From Bretschneidera sinensis (lineage: Eukaryota > Streptophyta > Magnoliopsida > Brassicales > Akaniaceae), in NCBI GenBank assembly GCA_023935145.1, contig CM043700.1:20001-84000 (forward strand): DNA of 64,000 nucleotides. Direction: 5' to 3'. The first letter of the stretch is position 1, and each line of letters starts with the position of its first letter. This document shows, piece after piece, positions 21,453 through 33,632 of the stretch. Position numbers and translations under genes: made by a program. The notes beneath the pieces were generated by a model, which saw only the letters and a program-made list of their open reading frames with translations, was not told the origin of the DNA and searched no databases.

Positions 21453-24400
21453 ATGGCCATGCAAACTGCGCACTTCAAAGAGCATGAAGGAATTTTCCGT
21501 AATCCAATAGGGCAATTGCCTTCAGTACCACAGGCTCCTTGGTGGAGTGCCGTTGGATCTCAATCAATTTATGGGGAGTCTTGTGGCCAATTGAAGCCTT
21601 TTTCCATGGAAAACCCCGGTGGGGGTGACCAATTCACCGCCACTAAACAAGCCAGGCAGGGTACCGAGCAAGGGCTGGATGAAGGGAATGCAACTCAGTT
21701 CACTATCTTCCCTGGTAATCTCCTCTTTTGGGCTTACCATTTTGAATTGATTTCTCTGCATCTTTAAAAATCATAGAATGTTATTCTATTGAGTCAATGT
21801 CTGTATTTATGCTGTTGGTAATGGCCCTTGAGAGTTGGGTGAAATGATTAAAGGGCTGGAAGGAGTTGGATTGGGCCTTAGGTTCGGAGATTGTCTAGAA
21901 AATAAAGAATATCAGCATTCATTATATTTCATTTTTCACCGATAAGAATAATTGAGTTACCAATTATCTCGAAAGCTTAAGCTGATATAAAATGGTTCAA
22001 TTAATTCTTTATATTTAACAGTCAGAAATTGAGTAAAAATAAGACACCAGGTAGTAAATGAGATTTTATTATACTTTTTTTATAAGTAAAAGTTTTATAT
22101 ACAAAGCACCAAGGAGGTGCAAGCCAACTACAAAAAGTTATCTACAAGAACAATATCCACAAAATCAATGAGTTCTATTACCCTTGAACCAAAACCTAAT
22201 GGTAGTGAACCATTCAGCCTTAATAGACTCTATAGACTTCAACACTATCAAAAACCCTCATATTTCTTTCTTGCCACTCGATCCGAAAAAACATAAAGGA
22301 GATTAAAGAATAGGCTCTCTTTAACTTGGTAGAACTTTGGATGCCACCCTATGTCCAAACTTATCAAGTTATTATGAGTGGAGGCTGGCCACCACACAAG
22401 GGATACCCAAAGTACACCCAAAGTACAATTGGAAAATTTCCAAGGAAAGTTATGGTTAACTTCCATTGCTATGTCATCTAAAAGAATCTTATAAAGATTT
22501 AACCTCAAACCCCTTTCCAAGTTTAATTTCTAACTAACCTTATCTTCTCTATTCAAATCACTCCTTGTTTTATACATTGCCTCAAAAGTTTCCGAGACAC
22601 TCAAGTTCTCAATCATGAACATTGCGGTAAAACGAAACAACCCATATAATCAAGGAGTTGGATAAGAAGATGCAAGAACTAATAAGGGAATCTTTGTCTC
22701 TCACAAACAATAGTGGAGGCATCTGGATATTGATCTCTCGAAGAAGTGTCCCCACACCAAACATGATGCCAAAACTGGACTGTTTTTCCATTACCCACAA
22801 CAAAAGATACACGGGGAAAAAATTAATCCCAGTGTTTGCTACCTATACTATTTACACAGAAATAATTGAAAGAAATTTATGAAAAGTATTGTGATGATAA
22901 AAAATGAGTGGCAAAAAACAGACTGAAAAGTTTTCTTTATTTATAAGATAGAGATCCGATCGTTTGGTCATTTGACGTTTGACTGAACAAATGGTCTTGT
23001 TGTCAAGTTAGATAAATTAGGTTTTAAGTTACAATGTTTATTTTCTGAAAATGGATATTTGAAAGGTTAAATATCACCTTTTGTTGTTGCAATTTGACCA
23101 CTTATTCAATCGGGTTCTTGCATTTTTAATTTAAGCAAGGTCTTTCCCAAAGATTCAATTTTGCCACTGCCATGAATGTTCTGTCAAGAATTTGACAGAA
23201 GTGCCACCTGAAGGCTAATGTGGCTAAATTGAGGGTTTAGGAGGGGATACCAAAAATTTAAAATCAAATTTAAACACAAAAAATTAAACCAATTAATACT
23301 ATAATAATTTTATAATTAAAATTTTATTTTATTTAAAAGATTTGACGGCTGCACCCCATGACGCCACCTGCTGCCTCCAAGGGTGCAACGCAAAGGGGTT
23401 GCTGCCTCCAGGGATGACCAGCCTTAAGGTTTTCTCCACCCTGTGCTGTGCTCAGCCCTTGCGGCGTGCTTAGCCCCTTGATTTAATGATAATTATTATA
23501 AATTTTATAGTATTAATTGGTTTAATTTTTGGCGTTTAGGTAAAAAAAAATTAATTTTGGCATTTAAATTTAGTATTAAATTATTTTTTTGGTCACATGG
23601 CATTGAATAGGCTACCACTTGGCAATTCGTTTTTTTTATCATGGTAATGGTCAAATTGATTTGATTTTGAAATGTAATTGAAGACATTGCTTAAATTGAA
23701 ATTGCATGGTATTTAGCCTATTCGAAATTAGGTTAAAATTTTTCATTTCTTCCTTGTTAAAAGTATTTTAAATGATTTTCTAAGTGAATTTTGGCTTTAC
23801 ATTCCAAATTATAGGATCCCAAATTATTATGAGAAGAGGCTAGTTTTATGCTATCCAGAGAAAAGAATCTCTTTTCATGAGCTTGTTTTAATTGTACTGT
23901 GAATACCACTTCTTATGGTAAGTAAGCTGTGCAATATGTCACTTACTCCGGGATATGATGTAATGTGAGTAAATACCAAGTTATCTGATTGAGAGAAGTC
24001 AGTTTGCTACAAATGTTATATATAAGACAAATTTGCATGCCTAGGACTAGCTAAAGAATGATTGGAAAAGACTTCGATGCAGAAATAGCTTAATCAATAA
24101 TTGAAATGGTCAAGATTGTGAAGAATATGCAATCAGAAGCCCAATGGGGAGCCTGCAGTCATGGTAGCCCATCAATGCAAAGTAATCTCACAAAATAGAA
24201 TTATATGGTCCAGGATGGTGCCTGGTTATGGCAACTAATTCTCCAAAATCATTTCAAGTTCGTTCTTCCTGACTTCAGAAATTAAATATAGAGTTTTAGG
24301 CACTTAATGTCATTTCATTCTTGTTAGGGATAATGTTTGAAATTTATGACCAAGATGTCACATTCCAAGTTGATCATTCAGGGAACCACAAGGGTTGCCC

Positions 24401-26266
24401 TTGGAAAGAGCTTCTTGGACTATTTCAATAAAGGTCGATTCAGTAAATGTTCTACAATGATGTCTCTTGTCAACCTATTTCTTTCTAGCAATACAATTTG
24501 TTGTAGGACATCTGGTAAAAGGTGCCTACAAAAGTTTAGAAAACCTTTTTCTGAGGGTAAAGCAGTCCTGTGTCTTACCCTGTGCCTCATAACTTCTCAA
24601 GCAATGTTTAAACAAGAAGAGTGAAGTGAAGGACTATCCACATTAACATGTACCAACAAGAATCTAAAAGAGACTTTAACTCCAGTGGAAACAGTAATGT
24701 ACTAGAAGAATTTATCATGTTCATGAAAGAATGCTTAATTTTAATTTCACACCGTTTCATTTACTTTATTAAACTTCACTCCACTCAATAAAGCTTTGAT
24801 CCTAATTACTTGAGCTAAGCTACATAATTTCAATCAGTTTACCTATATCATGCAGTGCAGTTATTAATTATATTTTCCTTATTAGGGAGTTCTTCAGAAA
24901 TTATACATGCAAAAAAAGTGTACATATTCACTGATGCCAAGGATACTTCTAAGACTATATTTTCCACCTTGCTGGTTGAAGCTGGTTGGTTTGTCATATG
25001 TCATAGATTAGACCTGTTTTGTCGAGGAGGCCTTGGGTCCTAAAGGTTCCAGGTTCGAGTGGTGTGTGAGTTTTGCCAATAAAAAAAACTACATTCTGTT
25101 TTATTATTTAACGGTGTGTTACTGTTGGGATCAGCCTAGTGCTTTGTTGAAGAATAAGTGGTTCTTAGTCAACTCTAAAACCTTTGTGTTTGATGGAATA
25201 TACTCTTGGATTCTTACCTTCCTTGGCTTTGTATTCCCAAAGATGGGGTGCTGTTATGAGTAACAGCAAATTTTCTGTCTAGTGTAGTAGTCGGGATTAT
25301 CATTGAGACTGATCCCCTCTTCGATCACAACCATCTAACAGAGGAATCATTGAAGTTTTGCTGAAGGGTGATCTCATTTGTGATTTAGTTATTTCTTTCA
25401 CAATAAATTCGAAGATAATTTCTTTCTCAAACAATACCCTACTGTATAATCAGATACTTCTATTGCTTTAGTTAATAGGTGCGTCCTTTGTTTTATTCAT
25501 GTTTATAAAGGATCAAAAATAAATTTTGATAGCTAGTTAGGTTGAAAAATACGTTTTTTTTCTTCATTAAATATTTCTACATTGGGGACTTTAACTTGGC
25601 TATCATTAAAAGGCATGTAGTTTCTCATTCAGGTGATTGCAAAAGTTCGGGGGATGGACAAAAACCTCATGGAGCTACCTCTCTGCAATCAACATTATCA
25701 GAATATCGCTCTTGCTTTGAGCTAGGATTTGGTCAGCCTATGGTAATTTTTTCTTAGAATTAACACTTTTCTCGTTCATCATCTCTCTTCGATTTGTTTA
25801 CACTTATAAATATTGTCTGCTCTTTGGTTCTTGATCACAACTGTAGATCTGCTCAAAGTATCCTTACATGGATCAATGTTACGGAGTAGTTTCGACCTAC
25901 GGACCTCAAATTTCGGTTTGTCTCCCATCACTCCTTCTAGCTCATTAGAGGCGTTGTTTGGGTAATGCTTTAAGTGGCACTTAAAGCATTACCCAAACAT
26001 TGCCAGAATATACTTTTGCTATTATATTAGCATATGAAGCAAATTTCTTGTCTTCCTGTAACTTCGCATGCTTTTAGGAGGTTGTATTTAATGCTTGTCC
26101 ATATGAATGGATATGAGGGATGGGAACTGTTTAACGGAAATTCTTGTATTGTTTTGCTTTGTCTGCAAATTATAGAGTAATATTTATTTCGAATATCTGT
26201 AATTCTTGTATTGTTTAACTGCGTCAACTAAGGTGCTGAAGGTTATATGAAGAGTAAGATAAGTTC

Positions 26267-26307
<41 letters not shown>

Positions 26308-29300
26308 AGCATAAAGCTAAGCATAGCATTTTGTATCCATTTTTTGCCAATCCTAATGATGATGAAGTGTCCTTCCAGTGCCCTTCATGCATGCCAAATA
26401 TCACACTGATGAATATTGGTAGCTATCCGATTAATAACCTCATGTTTCCTTACTTTATTCTCTTTTCTTTTCTTCTCTTACTTGGTAGATTTAAAACTTT
26501 AATTTGCAGCCCTTTATGTTTGGGGTAGCTGCTAATCTCCAATCAACTTGATGTTTGCCAAATGTGATGGGCATCAAAAGGACATGGAATCAAATGGTGT
26601 GTTGGTTGAAATATGAAGTGTACGGGAAGTACTGAAGAAGAGTGAAGTAATAACAAGTTTTATACTGAGGCTATAATTGGTAGGAGAGAAATGTGATAAG
26701 GAAAGAAAAATAGAAGAGAAGAAAATATCAATCTTTCTATCTCCTGTTCGGTACAGAGGATAGAAAAATGAAAGGAAAGAAAAAGAAAAGAAAGAAACAT
26801 AGATTGAAAACTAGCTTATTTTATTTTCCACTTCTTAATCCTTCCAAATTGGGAGGAATGTGATTTGTACATGTGGGAGAAAACATCAATCTTCTCACTT
26901 TTCTTTTTTCTTACAATTCTTTCCTACTAAACAAAGCCTGATTGTGACTTGATCTTGACTCATACATTTAAAATGTTATCACGGGCCATGAATCAAATTT
27001 GCAGTTTGGTTTGTACCATTCTATTGTTAGAGTTGGTGCATACTTCAACGGGTCCAGATCTGTAGAACCCTCGACGACCACGGGCTCCCGCTCTTTGGAG
27101 AACGGGTAAGGGTTAGGGGGCAACGCCTCCGAAACTTTAGGCCCTGTACATGAGTTGGGTCTGTTTTTTGCTTGGTGGTTTGGGCTTGAGCTCATGAATA
27201 GCCGTGGTTTTGCAGCAGGGCAGAAACCCTAATTAGGGTGTTTTAAGTTGCTTATAAATACTCTCTATATATTGAGTACATATTGTAACGAGAAATTTGT
27301 GAGGTTGATAATAGTGAAACTTCTGGCGGGACGTAGCTCTATTCTGGGGTGAACTTGGGTAAATTGTGTCTTGTTTTCTTTTTGTTTATAATTTGTGTGA
27401 TTGACAGGTCTCGAATCGTTCAATTGGTATCAGAGCTTTGTGTTCGAGGATTAACGATGAGAGATGTCGATTGGATCACGGATTGAAATCAAGAAGTTCG
27501 GAGGGAAGAACTTCGAGTTGTGGAAATTGAAGATGGAGGATCTACTCATGGACAAGGATCTGTGGACGGTGATAATCGATGAGATGCCGAAGAGCACGAT
27601 GAGCATGACGGCAGGGTCCAAGGCACAGGCGGCGTCGCCAGTGGTGGTTTCGACATCATCTTCAGCAGCTATCACAAAATGGGAGAAGTTCGATCAGAGG
27701 GCACAAAGTCTGATTCGGTTGTGCCTAGCCGATTCTGCCTTGATAAACGTTTTTGGAGAGAAGACTGCGAACGATCTCTGGAATAAGCTGGAAAGCCTTT
27801 ATTAGAGTAAATCTCTGGTAAACAAACTGTTTCTGCGGAAGAAGTTGTACAACCTTCTGATGGCTGAGGGCGATTCTTTCTCTGTTCATTAACATGAGTT
27901 CAACACTTTGATAGGTCAGTTATTGTTTATCAGTGTTGATGTGACGGATGACGGTAAGGCTATTACACTGCTCTGTTCATTGCCTGATTCGTGGGATAAC
28001 CTGATAGTTGCGATTGGTAGTGGTACGACTGATCTGTCTTTTGAGAATGTCGTGGCAGCCTTATTGTCTGAGGAGATGAGGCGACAGGGTACAAAAAACT
28101 CGTCAAAGGAGGCCTTATATGAGTTCAACACTTTGATAAGTCAGCTATTGTCTATCAGTGTTGATGTGACGGATGACGATAAGGCTATTTCACTGCTTTG
28201 TTCATTGCCTGATTCGTGGGATAACTTGATAGTTGCGATTGGTAGTGGTACGACTGATCTGTCCTTTGAGAATGTCGTGGTAACCTTATTGTCTGAGGAG
28301 ATGAGGCGACAGGGTATAAAAAACTAGTCAAAGGAGGCCTTATGTGTGAGGGGGTGAACTCATGATAGAGACTACAAGTGGCCTGGTGAAATTTTGTACT
28401 AATTGATTTTTAGGGCATTTTAATGGATGCAGTTGAGTATATGAGCTTGCCGGCTAGTCAGTACTCGGTGTTGGATGCGGAGAGGATAGAGAGGGTTGAT
28501 GATAACACTTTTAGGTGTTATATGTATAGGTTCAAGTTCTTCGAGATAAATTTGGGTTAAAGTGTTGGAGGTGTAGGAAGCCCGGGCATCTAAAGAAGGA
28601 TTGCAGAAGTAAGAGTGTGAACTCTGTAAAGCAAACATGCGAGATATCAACTTCAGGAAACAGGAACCAATATGATGATGATGCTGGTGACTTAAATATG
28701 ACATCCTGTTTGGCTCAATCAGATCAGAATGTTTGGATAATTAACAAAAGAACATCTTTTCACATGACACCTCACTGTGAGTATGAAACCTTTGATGGGG
28801 GAAACGTTTTATTGGGATATAACTCTCCGGTGAAAATTATTGGTCGTGGGAAGGAGAAGTTGAAGATGAGTGATGGGACGGTTAGGACGGTCCTAAGTGT
28901 GATGCATATTTTGGGCCTTAACAGAACCTGATGTCACTCAGTAAGATGACAGATGGGGGAGTGAATTTCAGTTGTGACAAAAATTCATGCAAGATGACTC
29001 GTAGATCCCTAGTAATCGCATGAGGTGTTCGGTATGGTACGTTATACAAGTTGCTGGGAAGTACAGTATAAAGTCAGTGTAGTGGAGGTTTTATTTCTGA
29101 GGAGGCGATTGATGATGAGGCGAAGTCCTCTATGTTGTGGCATCAGAGGCTTGGGCATATTGGTGAAAAGGGACTATCTACTTTATCATCAAAGCAGATG
29201 GTGAAGGGAGTCATAGATTGCTCTATAGGATTCGGTTTCTGCGAGCATTGTCTACATGGCAAGCAGAACCGTGTGAGTTTTAAGTTCGCTGGCACGAGGG

Positions 29301-32300
29301 CAAAAGGTATTATGGATTTGATACATAATGATGTGTTTGGGCCAGTTCCGGTCCAATCTCTTGGAAAATCAAGGTTGTATGTCTCTTTCATTGATGATTT
29401 TTCAAGGTATGCATGGATTTGTTTCATTAAGAGTAAAGCTGAAGCATTCGATAAGTTCCGTGAGTTTAGAGCATTGGTAAAAAATCAGATGGAAAGAAAG
29501 ATAAAGGTACTGAGAACAGATAATGGAGGAGAATTTTGCTCAGACAAGTTTGAGCAATTCTGTGTGGTAAGTGGCATTACAAGACAAAAAACAACTCTAT
29601 ATACACCTTAATAGAATGGGGTGGCCGAGAGACTCAATTGGTCACTCATGGAGAAATTGAGGAGTATGCTGAGTTGTGCAGGCTTGGTGCCAGGGTTCTG
29701 AGTAGAGGTTGTGGCTATGGCATGTTATCTAAAGAACAGGTTACCTACATCAGTTTTGCAGGATCAGACACCATTGACGCACTATTCGCGAAGAAGCTGA
29801 GTTTGGCTCATGTTAGGGTGTTTGGGTGTGATGCTTATATATATGTGTCAAAAGAAAAGAGGATAAACTTGACAGCAAATCAGTGAAGTGCATTTTCATT
29901 GGTTATAAGGATTGGGTCAAGGGGTACAAGTTATGGAATCCAGAAAACAAGAGTACAATTTTCAGCAGAGATATTGTGTTCAGAGAAACATAAAGGGATG
30001 TGGCGGCTGTCCAAGATGTATAGAAACAGCCAAAGCAGATTCAGATTGATCTTAGTTCGGGAGATAAAGAGTGGGAGACTATCCCACAGACTGCATCAGA
30101 TACTTTAGATTCTGTGTCAATTGGGTCTTAGCTCGATATTCATGTTTCTGATGTAGAAGATGAGGATTTAGATGTTGACTCGAAGGTAGAGACCATGCCT
30201 GTCATAAGGAGATCCACACAGGTTATGAGGCCACCCATCAGGTATTCCCCTAGTGCTTGTAGTGTATTATATGCTTTAAATATTACCGGTGATGATCCTA
30301 GCACAGTGAAAGAGGCAAGGACATCAGAGGATACAAATCTGTGGGAGGATGCTATGAAAGAGGAGATGCAGACACTGGATAAGAATGAAACATGGAGCCT
30401 TGTGAAATTTCTTAGGGATAGGAAGGCAATTGGATGTAAATGGATTTTCAAGAAGAAAACAAATACAGATAGAATGGTAGAAAAGTACAAGGCATGTCTG
30501 GTTGCAAAGGGGTATTTGCAAACAGAGGGAATTGACTATGGTGAGATATTTTCCCCGGTAGCAAAGTTGACATCTATCAGATTTGTCGTATCCATGGTAG
30601 CTGCTTAGATCTAGAAGTTTAGCAGCTGGATGTGAAGACAACTTTCCTTCATGGGAACTTGGAGGAGGAAATTTACATGAAACAGCCTAAAGGCTTTGTG
30701 AGCAAAGGTAAGGAAGAGTTGGTTTGTAAATTAAAGAAGTCTTTGTACGGACTAAAACAGTCACCACGGATGTGGCCAGAAGTTTGACACATACGCCATT
30801 CAGCTTGGGTTCACTCGCAGCTATGCTGATAACTGCGTCAATGTGAAAAGGTTAGGGGTTGATTTTGTCATTTTAACATTGTATATTGATGATATGTTGT
30901 TGATTGGAAATAACAGGAAGATGATTAGCATTGTGAAAGCATCATTGGCAAGACAGTTTGGCATGAAAGACCTAGGGCCAACAAACTTTACCTTGGGCAT
31001 GCAGATAAAGAGGGATCGTGAAAATCGAAAATTGTGGCTGAGTCAGAAAAAGTATATTGAAGAAGTGTTGAAGAAATTTAACATGTCTAACAGCAAGCCG
31101 GTAAGGACTCCCATGCCTTTGGGAACCAAGTTGTATGTGGAACAATATCCGAAGACGGAGGAGGAAGCTAAAGAGATGGCACACATACCTTATGCTAGTG
31201 CGGTTGGAAGCTTGATATACGCCATGGTTTGTACGAGACCAAATATTGCCCAAGCAGTGGGAGTATTGAGCAGATATATGTCTAATCCTGGGAGAGAGCA
31301 TTGGACTGCAATCAAGAGAGTTCTTAGATATCTTCGTGGCACGTCAGAGTTTGCATTGTGTTATGGAGATATGGGATGTAAGAAGAATCTTGATATTGTA
31401 GGATCGGTTGATGCTAATTGGGGAGGAGACATTGATAATAGGAGGTCTACAAGAGGATATGTGTTCAATGGTGGGGTGGTGAGTTGGATGAGCAAGAGGC
31501 AAAGTGTTGTTGCTCTTTCATCCACCGAAGCAGAGTATATGGCGATAACTCATGCTGGAAAAGAAGTGGTTTGACTTCAAAGGTTGTGTGTTGAGCTTGG
31601 GTTTAAACAAGGAGCAGTGAAGGTGAAATGTGACAATCAATGTGCTATCTTCTTAGCAAAGAATCTTGCATTTCATTCACGGACGAAACACATTGATATC
31701 CAATATCACTTCATCTGAGTAAAGATTGAAGAAAATGTGATAATCTTGGAGAAAGTAGATACAATAGTGAACAACACATATTTCTTGACCAAGGCAGTTA
31801 GTCTAGTGAAGTTTGAGTGGTGTGCTACTGAAATAGAATTCTAGGAAGTTTGCCATGTCTTTGAAGTATTTACCAAGTGGGAGATTGTTAGAGTTGGTGT
31901 ATACTTCAACGGGTCCAGATCTGTAGAACCCCCGAGGACCTTGGGGTCCTGCTCTCCGATGAGTGGTCGGGGGTTAAGGAGCAGTGCCCTCGAAACTTTT
32001 AGGCCCTGTACATGAGTTGGGTCTGGTTTTTTTCTTGGCAGTTTGGGCTTGAGCCCATGAATAGCCATGGTTTTGCAACAGGACGGAAACCCTAATTAGG
32101 GCGTCTTAAGTTGTTTATAAATATTACTAAGCACACATTGTAACGAGAGATTTGTGAGGTTGATAATAGTGAAACTTCTGTCAGTATGTAACCGGGTGAA
32201 CCTGGGTAAATCGTGTCTTATTTTCTTTCTGTTTATAATTCGTATGATTGACATATCTCGAATCGTTCATCTATGAGCTGACTTATGGAGAGATAATTGC

Positions 32301-33632
32301 CAACCTTATGGTCTCTTACTCCACTGCATGGTGGAAGTTACAATATAAATACCAAAATCCACAACTAAAAGCTTGGTATTACTTAGAAGACACGAAAAAG
32401 AAGCAGATAGTTGATTGCAGAGGTAGAAAAGGGAAAGAAAGAACAAGCAATTTAGCAGTGAAAATAGGAAATCATGAAATAAAGATTTACAAAGAAGGAT
32501 GGAACAGTAATAGCTTTTCTGTTTAGATTTTTTGATGTTCATCATGTTACGTGGACAATGTCTTTCTTAGCAACAGATATCCTACATTAGCATGTCAGGA
32601 ATTTGCTATATATAATTGATGATTTGCTACAGCAATTAATCTGAGAACACTAATTGGTTCATGTACTGACTCATTCACAATAAAAATAGGGTCGGATTAT
32701 GCTGCCCTTGAACTTGACAACAGATGATGGACCAATATATGTAAATGCTAAGCAATACCACGGAATCATCAGGCGTCGGCAGTCCCGTGCAAAGGCTGTG
32801 CTGGAGAATAAAGTGACTAGAAATCGTAAGGTATGCTCTTTTGATTCAGTATCTCCATCTACAAATATTTATGCGACGAATAAAGTTGGAATAATGGTAG
32901 GAACACTTTTCTCAATCCTTGAGACGGGAGTGACAATGTGATTGGATTGACCAAAGACTTAATATGGCCATTTATTAGAATGTCGATTCCTAGTGATCAA
33001 TCGAACTGATTGGTTGTGAGATCATAGTTGGACATATGGAACTTGACAATATTCAACATCTTATGTACCAAAAATTTTGTATGTCGAAATTGTGTTTTCC
33101 TGTCGAGTTTTATATCCATCAAGACTAAAATCAGAAACCTTTCTTATAAAGTGAATCTCTCTTCTGGAAAACTTAAATCCCCTCTCATCTCTGGCTGAAA
33201 TGGTTTGATTCTGTTTCTGTTCTATAGCCATATATGCACCATTCACGCCATCTCCATGCAATGCGCCGACCAAGAGGATCTGGTGGCCGTTTCTTGAACA
33301 CAAAGAATTTGAACAATGGAAAAGGTGGAACTGAGGTGAAGAAAGCTGGTGATAGAAAGATGTCTCAGCCCATTGGTTCTCAGAATTCTGAAGTCCTGCA
33401 GTCAGAGAGTGGAACCTTGAACTCATCAAAGGAAGCAAATGGAAGTGGGTCAAATCTTTCAGGATCAGAGGCGACAAGTATGTACTCTAGGGGAGCTGTT
33501 GATTGTTTCCCAGTCAACCACCTGCGGTCATCTATCCGTTCTCTTTCTGGCATTATGGATGGTGGGCGTGGCATTGTTATTCCCAGTAAGTGGGTTGCAG
33601 TGGCTGATAACTGCTGCAACCTTAAAGTTTGA
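21453..33632 (+). CDS. NF-YA: NF-YA (CCAAT-binding HAP2-type) transcription factor, 328 aa
   Basis: Coding exons: 21453-21714, 25633-25742, 25847-25915, 32690-32830 and 33228-33632, all with GT-AG introns and an unbroken 987-nt frame. A leader exon ends at 20792 and the second exon starts at 21385. NF-YA is the subunit that gives the NF-Y trimer its CCAAT specificity; it acts in the nucleus. Residues about 164-183 ([20 protein letters not shown]) form the helix that binds the NF-YB/NF-YC dimer, and about 193-216 ([19 protein letters not shown]) form the DNA-binding segment. The N-terminal [11 protein letters not shown] and C-terminal [15 protein letters not shown] are family signatures. Start ATG has G at -3 and +4. 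Intron 2 (3.9 kb) and intron 4 (6.8 kb) are swollen by transposons. A miR169 site lies in the 3' UTR. Confidence 0.93.
22075..22660 (-). mobile_element. 5'-truncated LINE (L1-type) 3' end in NF-YA intron 2
   Basis: On the + strand it starts with a T run (TTTTTTTATAAG) and the words CACCAAGGAGGTGCAAG, also seen at 49080 and 58060 next to clear LINE coding DNA. Read on the minus strand this is a LINE tail with poly(A). Weak minus-strand similarity to the zinc-binding RT-associated tail continues to about 22520. The left end (5' truncation point) is uncertain. Confidence 0.6.
23065..23718. mobile_element. Mutator-like MITE in NF-YA intron 2
   Basis: About 654 bp with long inverted terminal arms: left begins GGTTAAATATCACC, the reverse complement of the right begins GGCTAAATACCATG. 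Further in, TTTAATTTAAGCAAGG pairs with TTCAATTTAAGCAATG, and AATTAAACCAATTAATACTA near 23283 is mirrored near 23500. Flanks TATTTGAAA (23056-23064) and TATTCGAAA (23719-23727) form a 9-bp target duplication with one mismatch, the size typical of Mutator-like elements. The centre (23345-23480) is GC-rich. No transposase. Confidence 0.8.
25955..25999. repeat. Perfect 45-bp hairpin just after NF-YA exon 4
   Basis: TGTTTGGGTAATGCTTTAAGT (25955-25975), three bases GGC, then its exact reverse complement (25979-25999). It starts 40 bp downstream of the exon 4 donor site at 25916. Possibly a collapsed MITE. Confidence 0.92.
26271..26304. repeat. (GA)17 microsatellite
   Basis: Uninterrupted GA dinucleotides in NF-YA intron 4. 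Confidence 0.97.
27025..27422 (+). repeat. 5' LTR of intronic copia
   Basis: 398 bp, TG...CA. It contains a possible promoter TTATAAATACTCTC near 27252, before TATTGTAACGAGAAATTTGT. Confidence 0.9.
27464..31850 (+). pseudogene. Broken gag-pol of intronic copia
   Basis: Domains in order: gag ([20 protein letters not shown], from 27464); an in-frame duplicated gag segment; CCHC zinc knuckle C-W-R-C-x4-H-x4-C at about 28563-28606; protease region in which the usual catalytic D-S-G is replaced ([13 protein letters not shown], about 28730); integrase from 29132 ([12 protein letters not shown], then DNGGEF at about 29520) broken by TAA TAG at about 29609-29614; RT in pieces from 30195 (GCKWIFKKK) and 30627 ([11 protein letters not shown]), with YIDD at about 30885; RNase H to 31574 (SSTEAEYMA). 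The reading frame changes several times, so indels as well as stop codons have accumulated. No functional product is expected. Confidence 0.93.
27896..28345 (+). repeat. In-frame tandem duplication (2 x 225 bp) in copia gag
   Basis: Both units start GAGTTCAACACTTTGATA, at 27896 and 28121, and contain [20 protein letters not shown]. The unit is 75 codons. Copies differ at a few positions, and unit 2 ends with a TAG. Confidence 0.95.
31886..32269 (+). repeat. 3' LTR of intronic copia
   Basis: 384 bp; shares TGTTAGAGTTGGTG... start and AATCGTTCA end with the 5' LTR, with small indels and many substitutions. Confidence 0.9.

Larger units (their letters stand above)
27025..32269 (+). mobile_element. 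Full-length but decayed Ty1-copia element inside NF-YA intron 4
   Basis: LTRs 27025-27422 and 31886-32269 begin TGTTAGAGTT and end AATCGTTCA. The 5-bp target duplication TCTAT is exact (27020-27024 and 32270-32274). A primer-binding site TGGTATCAGAGC (initiator Met tRNA type) starts at 27426 and a purine tract AAGTGGGAGA precedes the 3' LTR. It is in the same orientation as NF-YA. The two LTRs differ at roughly one position in eight by eye, so the insertion is old. Confidence 0.95.

Noticed and set aside
25021..25090. tRNA-like or SINE-like stretch with GGTTCGAGTGG
   Set aside because: A B-box-like word is present but I could not fit an A box or a cloverleaf, and no target duplication was seen.
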